Source of the DNA: a virus | IMG/VR virus record: IMGVR_UViG_3300009151_000393 | Location: 1 to 23,776 of that record | Direction: 5' to 3' (one strand) | DNA length: 23,776 nucleotides | The notes under the pieces: generated by a model | The model's database searches: none | Told to the model about the DNA's origin: nothing | The model's input: the letters and a program-made list of their open reading frames with translations, nothing else | In this document: one piece after another, positions 8,001 through 16,041 of the stretch | How positions within the stretch are numbered: the first letter of the stretch is position 1 | How the letters are laid out: each line of letters starts with the position of its first letter | Translations under genes and position numbers: made by a program

Positions 8001-11000
8001 TTAATATCAGCAACAGAAAAATTAGCTTTAGTTACTGAAGAAGCTACTATATCTAGAGAAAGAGAAGCAGCAAATGCAGAAACAGATTCAACAAAAAGAG
8101 CTCAATTATTAAGTGGGCTTAATGATAGAAGTAAACAACTTACACTTAATGCTGTAGCACAAGGCCAACCATTACAAAAATTAATGGGTCAAGCACAAGG
8201 CAAAAGTGGCGAAGATCCAGGAGTTCAAAAAGCTGCTAGTTTAGCACTACAAGGTGCACTGCAAAGACAGGCGGTAACAGATAAACAAGATTTATTAGTT
8301 TTACAAAAAATTTCCATTGAGATTAATCGCCAGGCACAAGCACAAGCTGAAAAAACTAGATTAAAACAAGCTGAAATAGATGTAGACATAAAGATGAATT
8401 CACTAGCACAGGCTCAGCTAGATGATTTATTAAAGTATACTTTATTTGCAACTGAACAAGATATTGCTGAAAAAAGTAGATTAGAAAGTGCACAACTTTA
8501 TAACCAAGAAAAACGCACAGAAGTAGAACTACAAGGAAAAATTAATGCTGCACTAGAAGCGCAAGCTTTTGCAAAGAAACAAAAAGGTGTGACTCCTGAG
8601 ATTTTAAAATCACGTCAAGAAGAAGTAAATAATGCTCAGGATACTTTACTTAAACAAAAACAAAAATATGGTGTTGACGTAGTAGTACAACAAATAAAAA
8701 TTGAACAAGAGTTGTTTACTGCCAGAAAAACTCAAAGAGAATTTGAACAACAACAACTTAAAAGACAAACAGATTTAGCTTTTACAAAACGCGATATTGA
8801 TATTAGTATTGCAGATAATGCTTTGTCAGCTGTTAGTACTATGAAAGCAGCTCTGCCTTCTAGAATAGCGCAACAAGAAGCTCTTAATAAAGTATTAACT
8901 GAACAATTACGTATTGAAAAATTTATAGATAATCTTCAAAAGGAAACCTCAAAAACAGTAGAAGATATTAATGATAGATTAACAAAAATAGCAAATACAA
9001 AAGGAAAAGGCGAAAACTCATCAGAATTTAAAAAATTACTTGCAGAAGGTAATGCTATAGCAGATAATGCTAGAGCTATACAAGCAGCTGAAGAAAAAAA
9101 ATCAATTGCATTTATAAAAACTATAGGTGTTATAGGAAAATATACTCAAGAGTTAGAAAAACTTAATGATATTGAACAATTAAATGCAGCTAAACGCGAA
9201 ACAGCAGCACAAGGAATATCTGGATTAGAAACACTTGGTCGCATAGATCCCGTAACTGCAGCAAAGAAAAAATATCAACTTGCCGAAGAAGCTCGTCAAG
9301 CAGCTTTGAGAATATCTACATTAGGTGCAAATACTACTATAGCTGCTGATAAAGCAAAACCAGGTAGCGTAGATGCCGAATCACTTCAAAATGCTAAAGA
9401 TAAATTAGAACAAGAAACAAACATAAGCAATCAGAAAAAATTTCAAAATGACCTGACATTAGAATTAGTAAGTATTCAAACAGAGTTAAATAGATTACTA
9501 GGAGATCAAGCATATATTACTGAAACTGCTAGTAAATTTACGGATAACATGACTACTGCTTTTGGAGATTTAGGCAATGCAATTGGAACCGCCACAGAAG
9601 CTTTAGCAAAAATGGCTACAGATACTATTAAATACGAAACAGAAAGAATTAATTTAATAGAGAAACGAAAAATGGCTGAAGGTGATCCCAAAGAACTAGC
9701 TAAAATTGATGAAGATATAGCGCGTAATGATTCTAAAAATAGTCAAGATCAGCTTGCTAATACAACAAAACTTATTGGTTCAACTAAAAAGTTTTTTGAT
9801 CAAAAATCAATGGGTTATAAATTATTAGGCAATCTAGAAAAAGTTTCTGCAATGGTAACTGCGGCTTATCAAGCTAAGGAATTAGCAATGGCAGCAAGCA
9901 CAGCATTGGCAAAAATTGGAATTGATATACCAGCAATATATGCATCATTTATGGCTCAATTAGGACCATATGGTGCAGCTGCTGCAGGTGCCGCTATGGC
10001 TGCTGTAGGTATAAATGCATTAGGTGGAAATGCTACTAAAACTGATATGGTAGACATGACTGGTAAAACTTCAGAAGACCGTCAAAAAACTCAAGGCACT
10101 GGCGGTGTATTTGGAGATGAAACAGCCAAAAGCAAAACCATAACAGATTCACTAGAATTACTAGCTAAAAATTCAATAGAAGGTTTAAACTACGATAATG
10201 AATTATTAAAAGCTATGAGAAAGGTAGCAGATGCCGTAACAGGTGCTGCAAAATCTATTTATGCTAATTCAGGTATTAGAACCGGAAAAGGTTTTGGTAC
10301 CGGTGAGTCAGAAAGTTCTAATGCTAATTTTGGTTTAGGAAAAGCAGGTGGTGCAGCAGCAGGTGCTGCAATTGGTTTTCTAGTTGCAGGGCCTTTAGGT
10401 GCTGGTATAGGTAGTATGTTAGGTGGAGTTGTAAATAATGTATTAGGTGATATATTTGGAGGAGGAAGCTCTACTTCAAAGAAAATTACATCAGCTGGAC
10501 TAGAGTTAAAAGGTACATTTAAACAAGTAATGGATGATACTGAAGGTAGTATTAAACAGTTTAAAGATGTGCTAACAACAACTCATAAAGAGGGCGGATG
10601 GTTTAGTCAAAGTGAAGATTCAAGTTCACTTGCTCACGAAACCCAAGCACTAGGAAGTAAAGCTAGTCAAGCAATAGCTGATATATTTGGTCAAGCTAAT
10701 GAAATGTTTATTGCACTAGGCAAAAAAACGGGTGTGTCTGCTGCAGAAATTCAAAAGACGTTAGAAAATTTTGATATTTCTATGCCTATTGATTTAATGA
10801 ATAAAACAGGACAAGAACTTGTTGATGAGTTAAATGCAGTTATAGGTGAAAAAATAAGCGGTGCTGCTGAAAAAATCTTTACTGGATTTGAAAAATACAG
10901 AAACTTTGGAGAAGACTATTTAAAAACAGTACTGCGTGTTGTTGATGCAAATGATAAAGTTAATCAATCACTATTATCAATAGGTCATGCATTTTCAGTA

Positions 11001-12317
11001 ATAGGTAAATTTGATATAACTGAAGCAATGGTTAATGCAGCCGGTGGTCTAGAAACTTTCCAGACACAAGCATTATTTTTCCATGATAATTTCTTAACTG
11101 CTGCTGAGAAATTAGCACCAGTACAAAAAGGTGTAAATGATCAGTTAGTAAAATTAGGTATTAGTAGCAGTATTTCAAGAGATGAGTTTAAACAACTAGT
11201 AATTTCTCAAGATTTAAGCACTCGTGCCGGCAGAAACATGTATCAAAACTTAGTGGAATTAGCTCCAGGTTTTGATATGGTAACAAAAGCTATAGATGAT
11301 CTTGCCGTTAAATCACTAGACCTAGAAGCAAAAATTTATGAATTAATTGGCAAAAAATCCACAGCCGTAACTATTGCTAGAAATAAAGAACTAGCAGCTA
11401 TGGATGCTTCGTTAAGACCTCGTCAAATTTATATTAATGCACTAACAGATGAAATTGCACTACGTGATCAATTAAAATCTGCTTATGACTCTACAAATAA
11501 ATCTTTAACTGCATCTATTGATACATTAAAGAATTATAAAACAGCACTTCTTGCAGGAGCATCTTCAACACTTACTCCAGCAGAAAAATACGCACAATCT
11601 AAAGATTTATTAATACAAACTGCAGCAGCAGCTAAGGCAAGTATTACAATGTCAAGCTCTGCAGCAGATATAGCAGCTCGAGATGCAGCACTTGCTAAAC
11701 TAAGTTCAGTTTCAGATAGTTTCTTAGCTAATTCCAAGGAAATGAATGCAGGTAGTGCACAGTATTCCACAGACTTAGCCACAGTTACATCAGCATTAGA
11801 TGATGCTAGTTCAGCATTATCTACGCAACAAACTGATATGCAGCAACAATTAAGTTTCTTAGATACTATAGCTTCAGCAACTCAAACAACTGCAGATATA
11901 CTACTGTCATATCAAACTGCAAAAAGTACTAGTGAAGCTGCTCAATTAGGTGCAGTTACATCAGGTTCTGTGGCTGCTGGTATACCAATACCAGGGCATG
12001 CAAGTGGTGGACTAGCACAAGGTATATCTTTAGTTGGGGAAAATGGACCCGAAATTGTAGACTTTAAAAATCCAGGACGTGTTTACTCTAATCAAGCAAG
12101 TAACGATATATTTAGTACTAAGGAATTAGTTGAAGAAATCAAATCACTACGTAAAGAAGTAGCTTCTCTACGTGCTGATCAGCAAGAACAAACAGGACAT
12201 TTAATTACATCTACATACGACGCTAACATGAAAAATGCTGAAGCAATTGCAACAGCAAATCAAGAAGCTTTAAACAACCAAAATTGGAATACAAGATCCA
12301 AGGTTAAAATAGCTTAA
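5079..12317 (+). CDS. Tail tape-measure protein (2412 aa)
   Basis: This protein sets tail length and is ejected at infection. The ATG follows AGGAG at 5069-5073 at ideal spacing. Residues ~1-90 are Ala/Gln/Thr-rich; ~93-230 form the conserved TP901-like start of tape measures (LGGLVHVYATFAANLYAVSA, then VKIQPELLDELGI). Hydrophobic segments lie near residues 318-339, 499-538 (with AFAPWLLLIGVITAGIGFLM), 1595-1651, and a glycine-zipper region at 1753-1796. Between ~560 and 1590 runs a K/E/Q/A-rich helical coiled-coil-like rod. The end (~2299-2330) has the classic GHASGGLAQG and LVGENGPEIVDF motif, then a short coiled coil (LVEEIKSLRKEVASLRADQ). At about 0.15 nm per residue this predicts a tail of ~360 nm. 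I saw no peptidoglycan-hydrolase motif. The 3' end is followed by a terminator. Confidence 0.95.
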   Translation: MAENINIAVNVNDNGTTAQATAQATKLAQALQNAATAAAGVRVPVATAAARQGVAASQPSMLPARAAAAGPGGTASATNLSRGIGGQTGASGRDFAAEAQGLGGLVHVYATFAANLYAVSAAFGALSKAADTANIIQGLDQLGAASGRSLGTLAKNMVSATDGAISLRQAMTSTALATSGGMSSKAILEMTDVAKKASLALGRDMSDSMDRLTKGIVKIQPELLDELGIMTRVIPAQQTYAREMGKSVDSLTDFEKRQAFMNAVLKEGSAKFKDIAIAANPYSKLTASLADLSQSALNGINKVLGPLMTFLSESPTGLTMAVGTLAGLLLKQAIPALGQYKKSLEDLRQLNLEKAATKSDILTDTGQYDAAQADRSKQAYLDRNKYATQSAEVQARLLKESEDIHAGVLARNEARSKSFLGHETTNQMIINRAYADAAASNIKSDVAQTQSRYGLVAAWKRLNEEINVSKTTGQLLKFGDGVEAMAPKTNALQNGFMRLSGAIMILGTAISTIIEAFAPWLLLIGVITAGIGFLMDHFSKAKEESGKASKAFDSVNSAFTTMGNTLDAINRKPFLEQLNQASIQAKATAVNELVDTVDALAKATAEANKKMGFWDTLSDWRMGHDFLKLVTLDFKFTSADKFYSAKDLTEGLEKSLIGTARAIEGSPGAKAFNDSIKKILNINYKDVSQLKEALGTVGDQLLIKNPSLIAALKTANKAIGESAAIGQTLKDTWDTTAKSWDNIITSLSITDPLGKLGQDALMSSLAMQKAFNDPKASLAELISLTTDFRKLRMLDPNTAKDLIEFGFQAEKVQKNIGDLTEKLNTQREAAAKAAEKVKEVTKPLPKDLAVGISVPGGMPMPKNVGISVDSKAVLAANTQAEAANKAVANTEKQIKLEQEKLNNSDLLIRAQSDMFKFAANAISISIAQGAAKASIDLQKALLTGATGLASINLNADLQKKDIDLQVKALGGQVALISATEKLALVTEEATISREREAANAETDSTKRAQLLSGLNDRSKQLTLNAVAQGQPLQKLMGQAQGKSGEDPGVQKAASLALQGALQRQAVTDKQDLLVLQKISIEINRQAQAQAEKTRLKQAEIDVDIKMNSLAQAQLDDLLKYTLFATEQDIAEKSRLESAQLYNQEKRTEVELQGKINAALEAQAFAKKQKGVTPEILKSRQEEVNNAQDTLLKQKQKYGVDVVVQQIKIEQELFTARKTQREFEQQQLKRQTDLAFTKRDIDISIADNALSAVSTMKAALPSRIAQQEALNKVLTEQLRIEKFIDNLQKETSKTVEDINDRLTKIANTKGKGENSSEFKKLLAEGNAIADNARAIQAAEEKKSIAFIKTIGVIGKYTQELEKLNDIEQLNAAKRETAAQGISGLETLGRIDPVTAAKKKYQLAEEARQAALRISTLGANTTIAADKAKPGSVDAESLQNAKDKLEQETNISNQKKFQNDLTLELVSIQTELNRLLGDQAYITETASKFTDNMTTAFGDLGNAIGTATEALAKMATDTIKYETERINLIEKRKMAEGDPKELAKIDEDIARNDSKNSQDQLANTTKLIGSTKKFFDQKSMGYKLLGNLEKVSAMVTAAYQAKELAMAASTALAKIGIDIPAIYASFMAQLGPYGAAAAGAAMAAVGINALGGNATKTDMVDMTGKTSEDRQKTQGTGGVFGDETAKSKTITDSLELLAKNSIEGLNYDNELLKAMRKVADAVTGAAKSIYANSGIRTGKGFGTGESESSNANFGLGKAGGAAAGAAIGFLVAGPLGAGIGSMLGGVVNNVLGDIFGGGSSTSKKITSAGLELKGTFKQVMDDTEGSIKQFKDVLTTTHKEGGWFSQSEDSSSLAHETQALGSKASQAIADIFGQANEMFIALGKKTGVSAAEIQKTLENFDISMPIDLMNKTGQELVDELNAVIGEKISGAAEKIFTGFEKYRNFGEDYLKTVLRVVDANDKVNQSLLSIGHAFSVIGKFDITEAMVNAAGGLETFQTQALFFHDNFLTAAEKLAPVQKGVNDQLVKLGISSSISRDEFKQLVISQDLSTRAGRNMYQNLVELAPGFDMVTKAIDDLAVKSLDLEAKIYELIGKKSTAVTIARNKELAAMDASLRPRQIYINALTDEIALRDQLKSAYDSTNKSLTASIDTLKNYKTALLAGASSTLTPAEKYAQSKDLLIQTAAAAKASITMSSSAADIAARDAALAKLSSVSDSFLANSKEMNAGSAQYSTDLATVTSALDDASSALSTQQTDMQQQLSFLDTIASATQTTADILLSYQTAKSTSEAAQLGAVTSGSVAAGIPIPGHASGGLAQGISLVGENGPEIVDFKNPGRVYSNQASNDIFSTKELVEEIKSLRKEVASLRADQQEQTGHLITSTYDANMKNAEAIATANQEALNNQNWNTRSKVKIA

Positions 12318-12321
12318 AAGG

Positions 12322-12350
12322 ATGCCCCGGTTATACTGGGGCATTTTTTT
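12322..12350 (+). terminator. Rho-independent terminator after tape-measure gene
   Basis: The stem ATGCCCC (12322-12328) / GGGGCAT (12338-12344) encloses a 9-base loop and runs into seven T (12344-12350). It begins 4 bases after the tape-measure stop codon. Confidence 0.88.
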
Positions 12351-12370
12351 GTCCCAGATAAAAAATATAC

Positions 12371-12399
12371 TTGACTAAAGTGATCTAATCGAGTATAAT
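12371..12399 (+). promoter_or_regulatory. Sigma70-type promoter for hub/fibre genes
   Basis: TTGACT (12371-12376) and TATAAT (12394-12399) have a 17-base spacer; 11 of 12 hexamer bases match consensus. It lies just after the terminator and ~26 bases before the hub ATG, so the leader is very short and holds the AGGAG ribosome binding site (12415-12419). As at the tape-measure promoter, a GGG-rich stretch follows the -10 box. Confidence 0.87.
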
Positions 12400-12424
12400 A
12401 GGGTGAATTGAATTAGGAGAATAT

Positions 12425-15400
12425 ATGAGCAATGTAACGCAAGCATGGCTTGAAGACCCTGCCAGTATTCGTGGCATATTGGTAGAAGTAACAGTAAAAG
12501 ATTTACTTGGTAAATACGGAACTGCTGGCACGGATGTAACACTATATCTTTCTAACATAGGATATACTACAAGCACAGCAGATGTAAGTTATTTGCCATA
12601 TTTAACTGGCTCACTACAAACAACAGAAAGCCTATCTATTGATGGCGGTCTTTCTATGAGTTTTGGTGATATTGAAGTTTCAAATCCAAACGGTGAATTA
12701 GATAGTTGGTTAGATAGTACACAGTTTATTTGGGTTAATCGTAGTATTCAAGTATATTTAGGTGATCCTCGTTGGATTACAACTAACTTAGCCAATGTGT
12801 ACACAGTATTTGAAAAAATATTTGATGGTGTTATAGCAAACACAGACTCTGCTGCTCGTGAAACATTAAACATAAAAGTCCGTGATAAATTAGAACGTTT
12901 AAATATGCCATTAACTGCAAATACCTTAGGTACATACGGAACTTGGGCTTCAGGACAAACAAATCAAGATAGTATTCGCCCAATAGTATTTGGCGAAGTA
13001 CATAATATGTCTCCGTTGTTAGTAGACCCATCATTATTAGAATATATGTTTACCGATACCGGCGGTACTACAATTACTACAGTAGTTACTGCTACATCAG
13101 CCACAGATAATACAATAACTTGTGTAAGTACTCAAAATTTTGCGGTAGGTAAAGCAGCAGTATTTAATGGCACTGGAGTTTTTGGTGGCATTGTAGCAGG
13201 CACAACTTATTATATTAAAACTATACCATCCTCAACAACTTTTACTATATCTAGTACAGTTAGTGGCACAACATTTGCGCTTACTACTGCTAGTGCTCTA
13301 GTTGGTGGTAGTGCTGGTACAACACAAACTCAAGTAACTGTTGTTGATGTACCTCTTCCAAATACACAATTATCATTACTACTAAGAACTAGTAATAATT
13401 CAACATTTGCCAGTGATTCTAGTCCTACTACAAAATCAGTAATAAATAATAATTCTGCTACTAGTTCAACTTTAACACCTTTTACAAATGCTGCAGGAGC
13501 ATGGGATACTACGACATACCCATTTGGTTCTATTGCTTTTAATGGTACAAATCAATATTTAAATATTGCAGCTAATGGTGCTTTTCAATTTGGAACAGGT
13601 ACTTTTACCTGCGAAGCTTGGGTATATGTAACAGACCGAGGTAAATCTTATACCATATTTAGTAATGGTATAATGAATAATATGATAGAAATGGGTATTA
13701 CTGCAACAGGGTATCCATATGCAGCTTTTGGAATTATAAGTGGTGGAAAAAGTGGTGAAAACGGGACTTTAACATTAACTGCACCAACTGGTTTTGTAAT
13801 GACCAGTGTTTTACTTGGTGGTTATGGGGCTTTTACAAGCAGTAATGGTTGGTGGATACCAGAATTTACTGGAAGTGTAGCTAGTACAACATTATCTGGT
13901 CAAACATTTGAATCAATGTGTGTAGGGCAATCAACAGTAACTATTACTTCAAATGGTAATGGTAATGCAACATGGGGAGACGTTGCTCCAGGAACTGTTA
14001 AAGGATTAGCGGCAAACGTTACTTATGGAGTAGTAGGACCTAATATACTAAGTACAGGTACTTGGCATCATCTTGCTATAGTTAGATCTGGAACAGGAAC
14101 AAATCAAACTGTATTTTATGTAGATGGAGTAGTTGCAGCAACAAAAACAGTTGCAACAGATTTTAGTATTGCTCCCCCTTTGTATGTTGGAGCAACAACA
14201 TATGGAAATAATACAACAACGTTATTTTGCAAAGGCAATATAACTAATTTACGTATACTTAAAGGTCGTGCAGCATATACTGCAGCATTTACTCCTAGTA
14301 CTTTACCTTTTTTAACGGCTAGTCCTAATGTATCGTTATTAACGCTTCAAAATTCTAGTGCTATTGATAATAGTGCGTATTCACATGCATTAACTAAAAA
14401 TGGCACTACTCAAACATTTTCTAATGTAATTACACCAGATACAACAACTTACTCTACTTCATTTAACGGATCAAATAATTATATAACTATTCCATATAAT
14501 AGCGTGTTTAATATAGATCCATCTACTGCTTTTACTTTTGAATGCTGGGTACTTACATCTAGTACAACTACATTTGTTATTGCTGCTAGAAATTGGAGTT
14601 ATGGAGGTACTGGCCCTACTTGGGCATTTTATCTAGAAAATGGTATAACTCCAGTTATGGGTATTGCGGGTACAGGTTCTGCAACTTATGAAATGGGAAA
14701 ATCAACATTAAATGGAACACTTGGAGCTTGGAACCACTATGCTTGGTCCAGAGATTCCAATAATATTTTTAGAATATTTGTTAATGGTCAAATAGGATTA
14801 ACTAGAGCTGATCAACAGGGCATGACTTCAGCATCTGGTAGTATGTATATAGGTGTATCATCAAATTTAAGTTCTCCATATGCAAATGGGTATATGTCTA
14901 ATATGCGATTTGTAGTTGGTGCGGAAATCTATACTACAGCATTTACTCCAAGTAAAATACTTAATGGAGCATCTACTGCTTTTTCTACTACCACTACTAC
15001 CACTACTAATGCTATTCCAGGTACACTAGACCCTAACCTGATGACTGCAACAATTACAGTAGGTGGTGGTTCTACTGCTGAAAGCGTTATTGAAATTCGT
15101 TACAACGGTTTGCCAGCTTATACTAATCCAGATATATATGGAAATAATAATACTACTAGACCTAACGGTGCTGTAGTTAATTTAGATACTGGTAAATTTA
15201 CGCTTACTTCTCAACCGTTTGGCACGGTTACTGCTTCTGTGCAAGGTATTAAAAAGAGTATAGATTTAACTACTGGTACATTAATAGAAGGTACTTACAC
15301 TAATAATATTGCAAAAATAATTTCATTAATTGCCACACAGTATGGTGACGCAAATAATAAATTAAGTGCCACTGATCTAGACTTAACAAATTTATTAGCT

Positions 15401-16006
15401 TTTTCAACTGCAAATAGTGCGCCAATAGGTACAGTAATTTTAGACAGAACTAATGTATTAAATATTTGTCAATTAATAGCTGCTAGTGCTAATGCACAAT
15501 TATTTTTTAACCGTAAAGGACTATTACAGTTATTGCAACTTGGAACACCTACTAGTGATACAGTAGTTGCTATTACTGATACTGATATATTATTTCATAG
15601 TTTAAATGTATCAGCAAGAACAGATGTTGTTGCAGCAACAAAAATAGGTTATTGCAAAAATTATGCAATTCAAAGTACGATAGCTGGAAATGTACCAGCA
15701 AGAGCTATAACAATGTATGCAAATGAGTGGTACACTAGTAGTATTTTAGATGCAACTGTTAAAACAAATTATAAAATACAAAGTACTCCGGAACAAAAAG
15801 ATACTTGTTTAATAGCTAAAACAGATGCCGATGCATTAGCAACAACTATAAATAATTATTTTAAAGTACCTAGAACTGTATATAGTTTTGTTGGAAAATC
15901 TAGCTTATTTTCATTAAAATTAGGGCAAGCAGTTACATTAACACATAATAGATTTGGATTAAACAGCGGTAAATCAGGGCAAGTAATATCATTAAGTCCT
16001 AATTGA
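12425..16006 (+). CDS. Tail hub/tip protein with inserted LamG-like and lectin-like modules (1193 aa)
   Basis: Residues ~1-205 look like a tail-tip/hub N-terminus: GDIEVSNPNGELDSW, an IQVYLGDPRW strand, KVRDKLERLNMPL and RPIVFGEVHNMSPLL. Residues ~205-310 carry a TATSATDNTITC ... FTISSTV module seen in several phage structural proteins. Residues ~367-642 form a LamG/concanavalin-like jellyroll (FNGTNQYL ... FTCEAWVYV ... TWHHLAIVRSG ... VFYVDG) with a SUEL-lectin-like stretch nested at ~447-535. Residues ~679-847 form a second LamG-like domain (FNGSNNYITI ... FECWV ... WNHYAWSRD ... IFVNGQ). Residues ~862-1193 return to a hub-like C-terminus (NICQLIAASANAQLFFNRKG, KLGQAVTLTHNRFG). LamG and lectin folds bind carbohydrate, so the insert may contact host glycans. 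The hub role rests on position after the tape measure; the domain calls rest on motifs. Confidence 0.7.
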   Translation: MSNVTQAWLEDPASIRGILVEVTVKDLLGKYGTAGTDVTLYLSNIGYTTSTADVSYLPYLTGSLQTTESLSIDGGLSMSFGDIEVSNPNGELDSWLDSTQFIWVNRSIQVYLGDPRWITTNLANVYTVFEKIFDGVIANTDSAARETLNIKVRDKLERLNMPLTANTLGTYGTWASGQTNQDSIRPIVFGEVHNMSPLLVDPSLLEYMFTDTGGTTITTVVTATSATDNTITCVSTQNFAVGKAAVFNGTGVFGGIVAGTTYYIKTIPSSTTFTISSTVSGTTFALTTASALVGGSAGTTQTQVTVVDVPLPNTQLSLLLRTSNNSTFASDSSPTTKSVINNNSATSSTLTPFTNAAGAWDTTTYPFGSIAFNGTNQYLNIAANGAFQFGTGTFTCEAWVYVTDRGKSYTIFSNGIMNNMIEMGITATGYPYAAFGIISGGKSGENGTLTLTAPTGFVMTSVLLGGYGAFTSSNGWWIPEFTGSVASTTLSGQTFESMCVGQSTVTITSNGNGNATWGDVAPGTVKGLAANVTYGVVGPNILSTGTWHHLAIVRSGTGTNQTVFYVDGVVAATKTVATDFSIAPPLYVGATTYGNNTTTLFCKGNITNLRILKGRAAYTAAFTPSTLPFLTASPNVSLLTLQNSSAIDNSAYSHALTKNGTTQTFSNVITPDTTTYSTSFNGSNNYITIPYNSVFNIDPSTAFTFECWVLTSSTTTFVIAARNWSYGGTGPTWAFYLENGITPVMGIAGTGSATYEMGKSTLNGTLGAWNHYAWSRDSNNIFRIFVNGQIGLTRADQQGMTSASGSMYIGVSSNLSSPYANGYMSNMRFVVGAEIYTTAFTPSKILNGASTAFSTTTTTTTNAIPGTLDPNLMTATITVGGGSTAESVIEIRYNGLPAYTNPDIYGNNNTTRPNGAVVNLDTGKFTLTSQPFGTVTASVQGIKKSIDLTTGTLIEGTYTNNIAKIISLIATQYGDANNKLSATDLDLTNLLAFSTANSAPIGTVILDRTNVLNICQLIAASANAQLFFNRKGLLQLLQLGTPTSDTVVAITDTDILFHSLNVSARTDVVAATKIGYCKNYAIQSTIAGNVPARAITMYANEWYTSSILDATVKTNYKIQSTPEQKDTCLIAKTDADALATTINNYFKVPRTVYSFVGKSSLFSLKLGQAVTLTHNRFGLNSGKSGQVISLSPN

Positions 16007-16026
16007 GTAGCTGGTACAATAAATGT

Positions 16027-16034
16027 AGAGGTGA
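16027..16034 (+). promoter_or_regulatory. Strong Shine-Dalgarno sequence fixing the start at 16042
   Basis: The stretch AGAGGTGA, part of a longer GAGGTGAT match to the 16S 3' end, lies 7 bases before the ATG at 16042. It is the best ribosome binding site in the window. It marks that ATG, and not the upstream TTG at 16003, as the start of the fibre gene. Confidence 0.8.
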
Positions 16035-16041
16035 TTATATA

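Noticed and set aside
16003-16005. TTG as start of the central-fibre gene
   Set aside because: It would overlap the hub stop but has no ribosome binding site; ATG 16042 has a very strong one.
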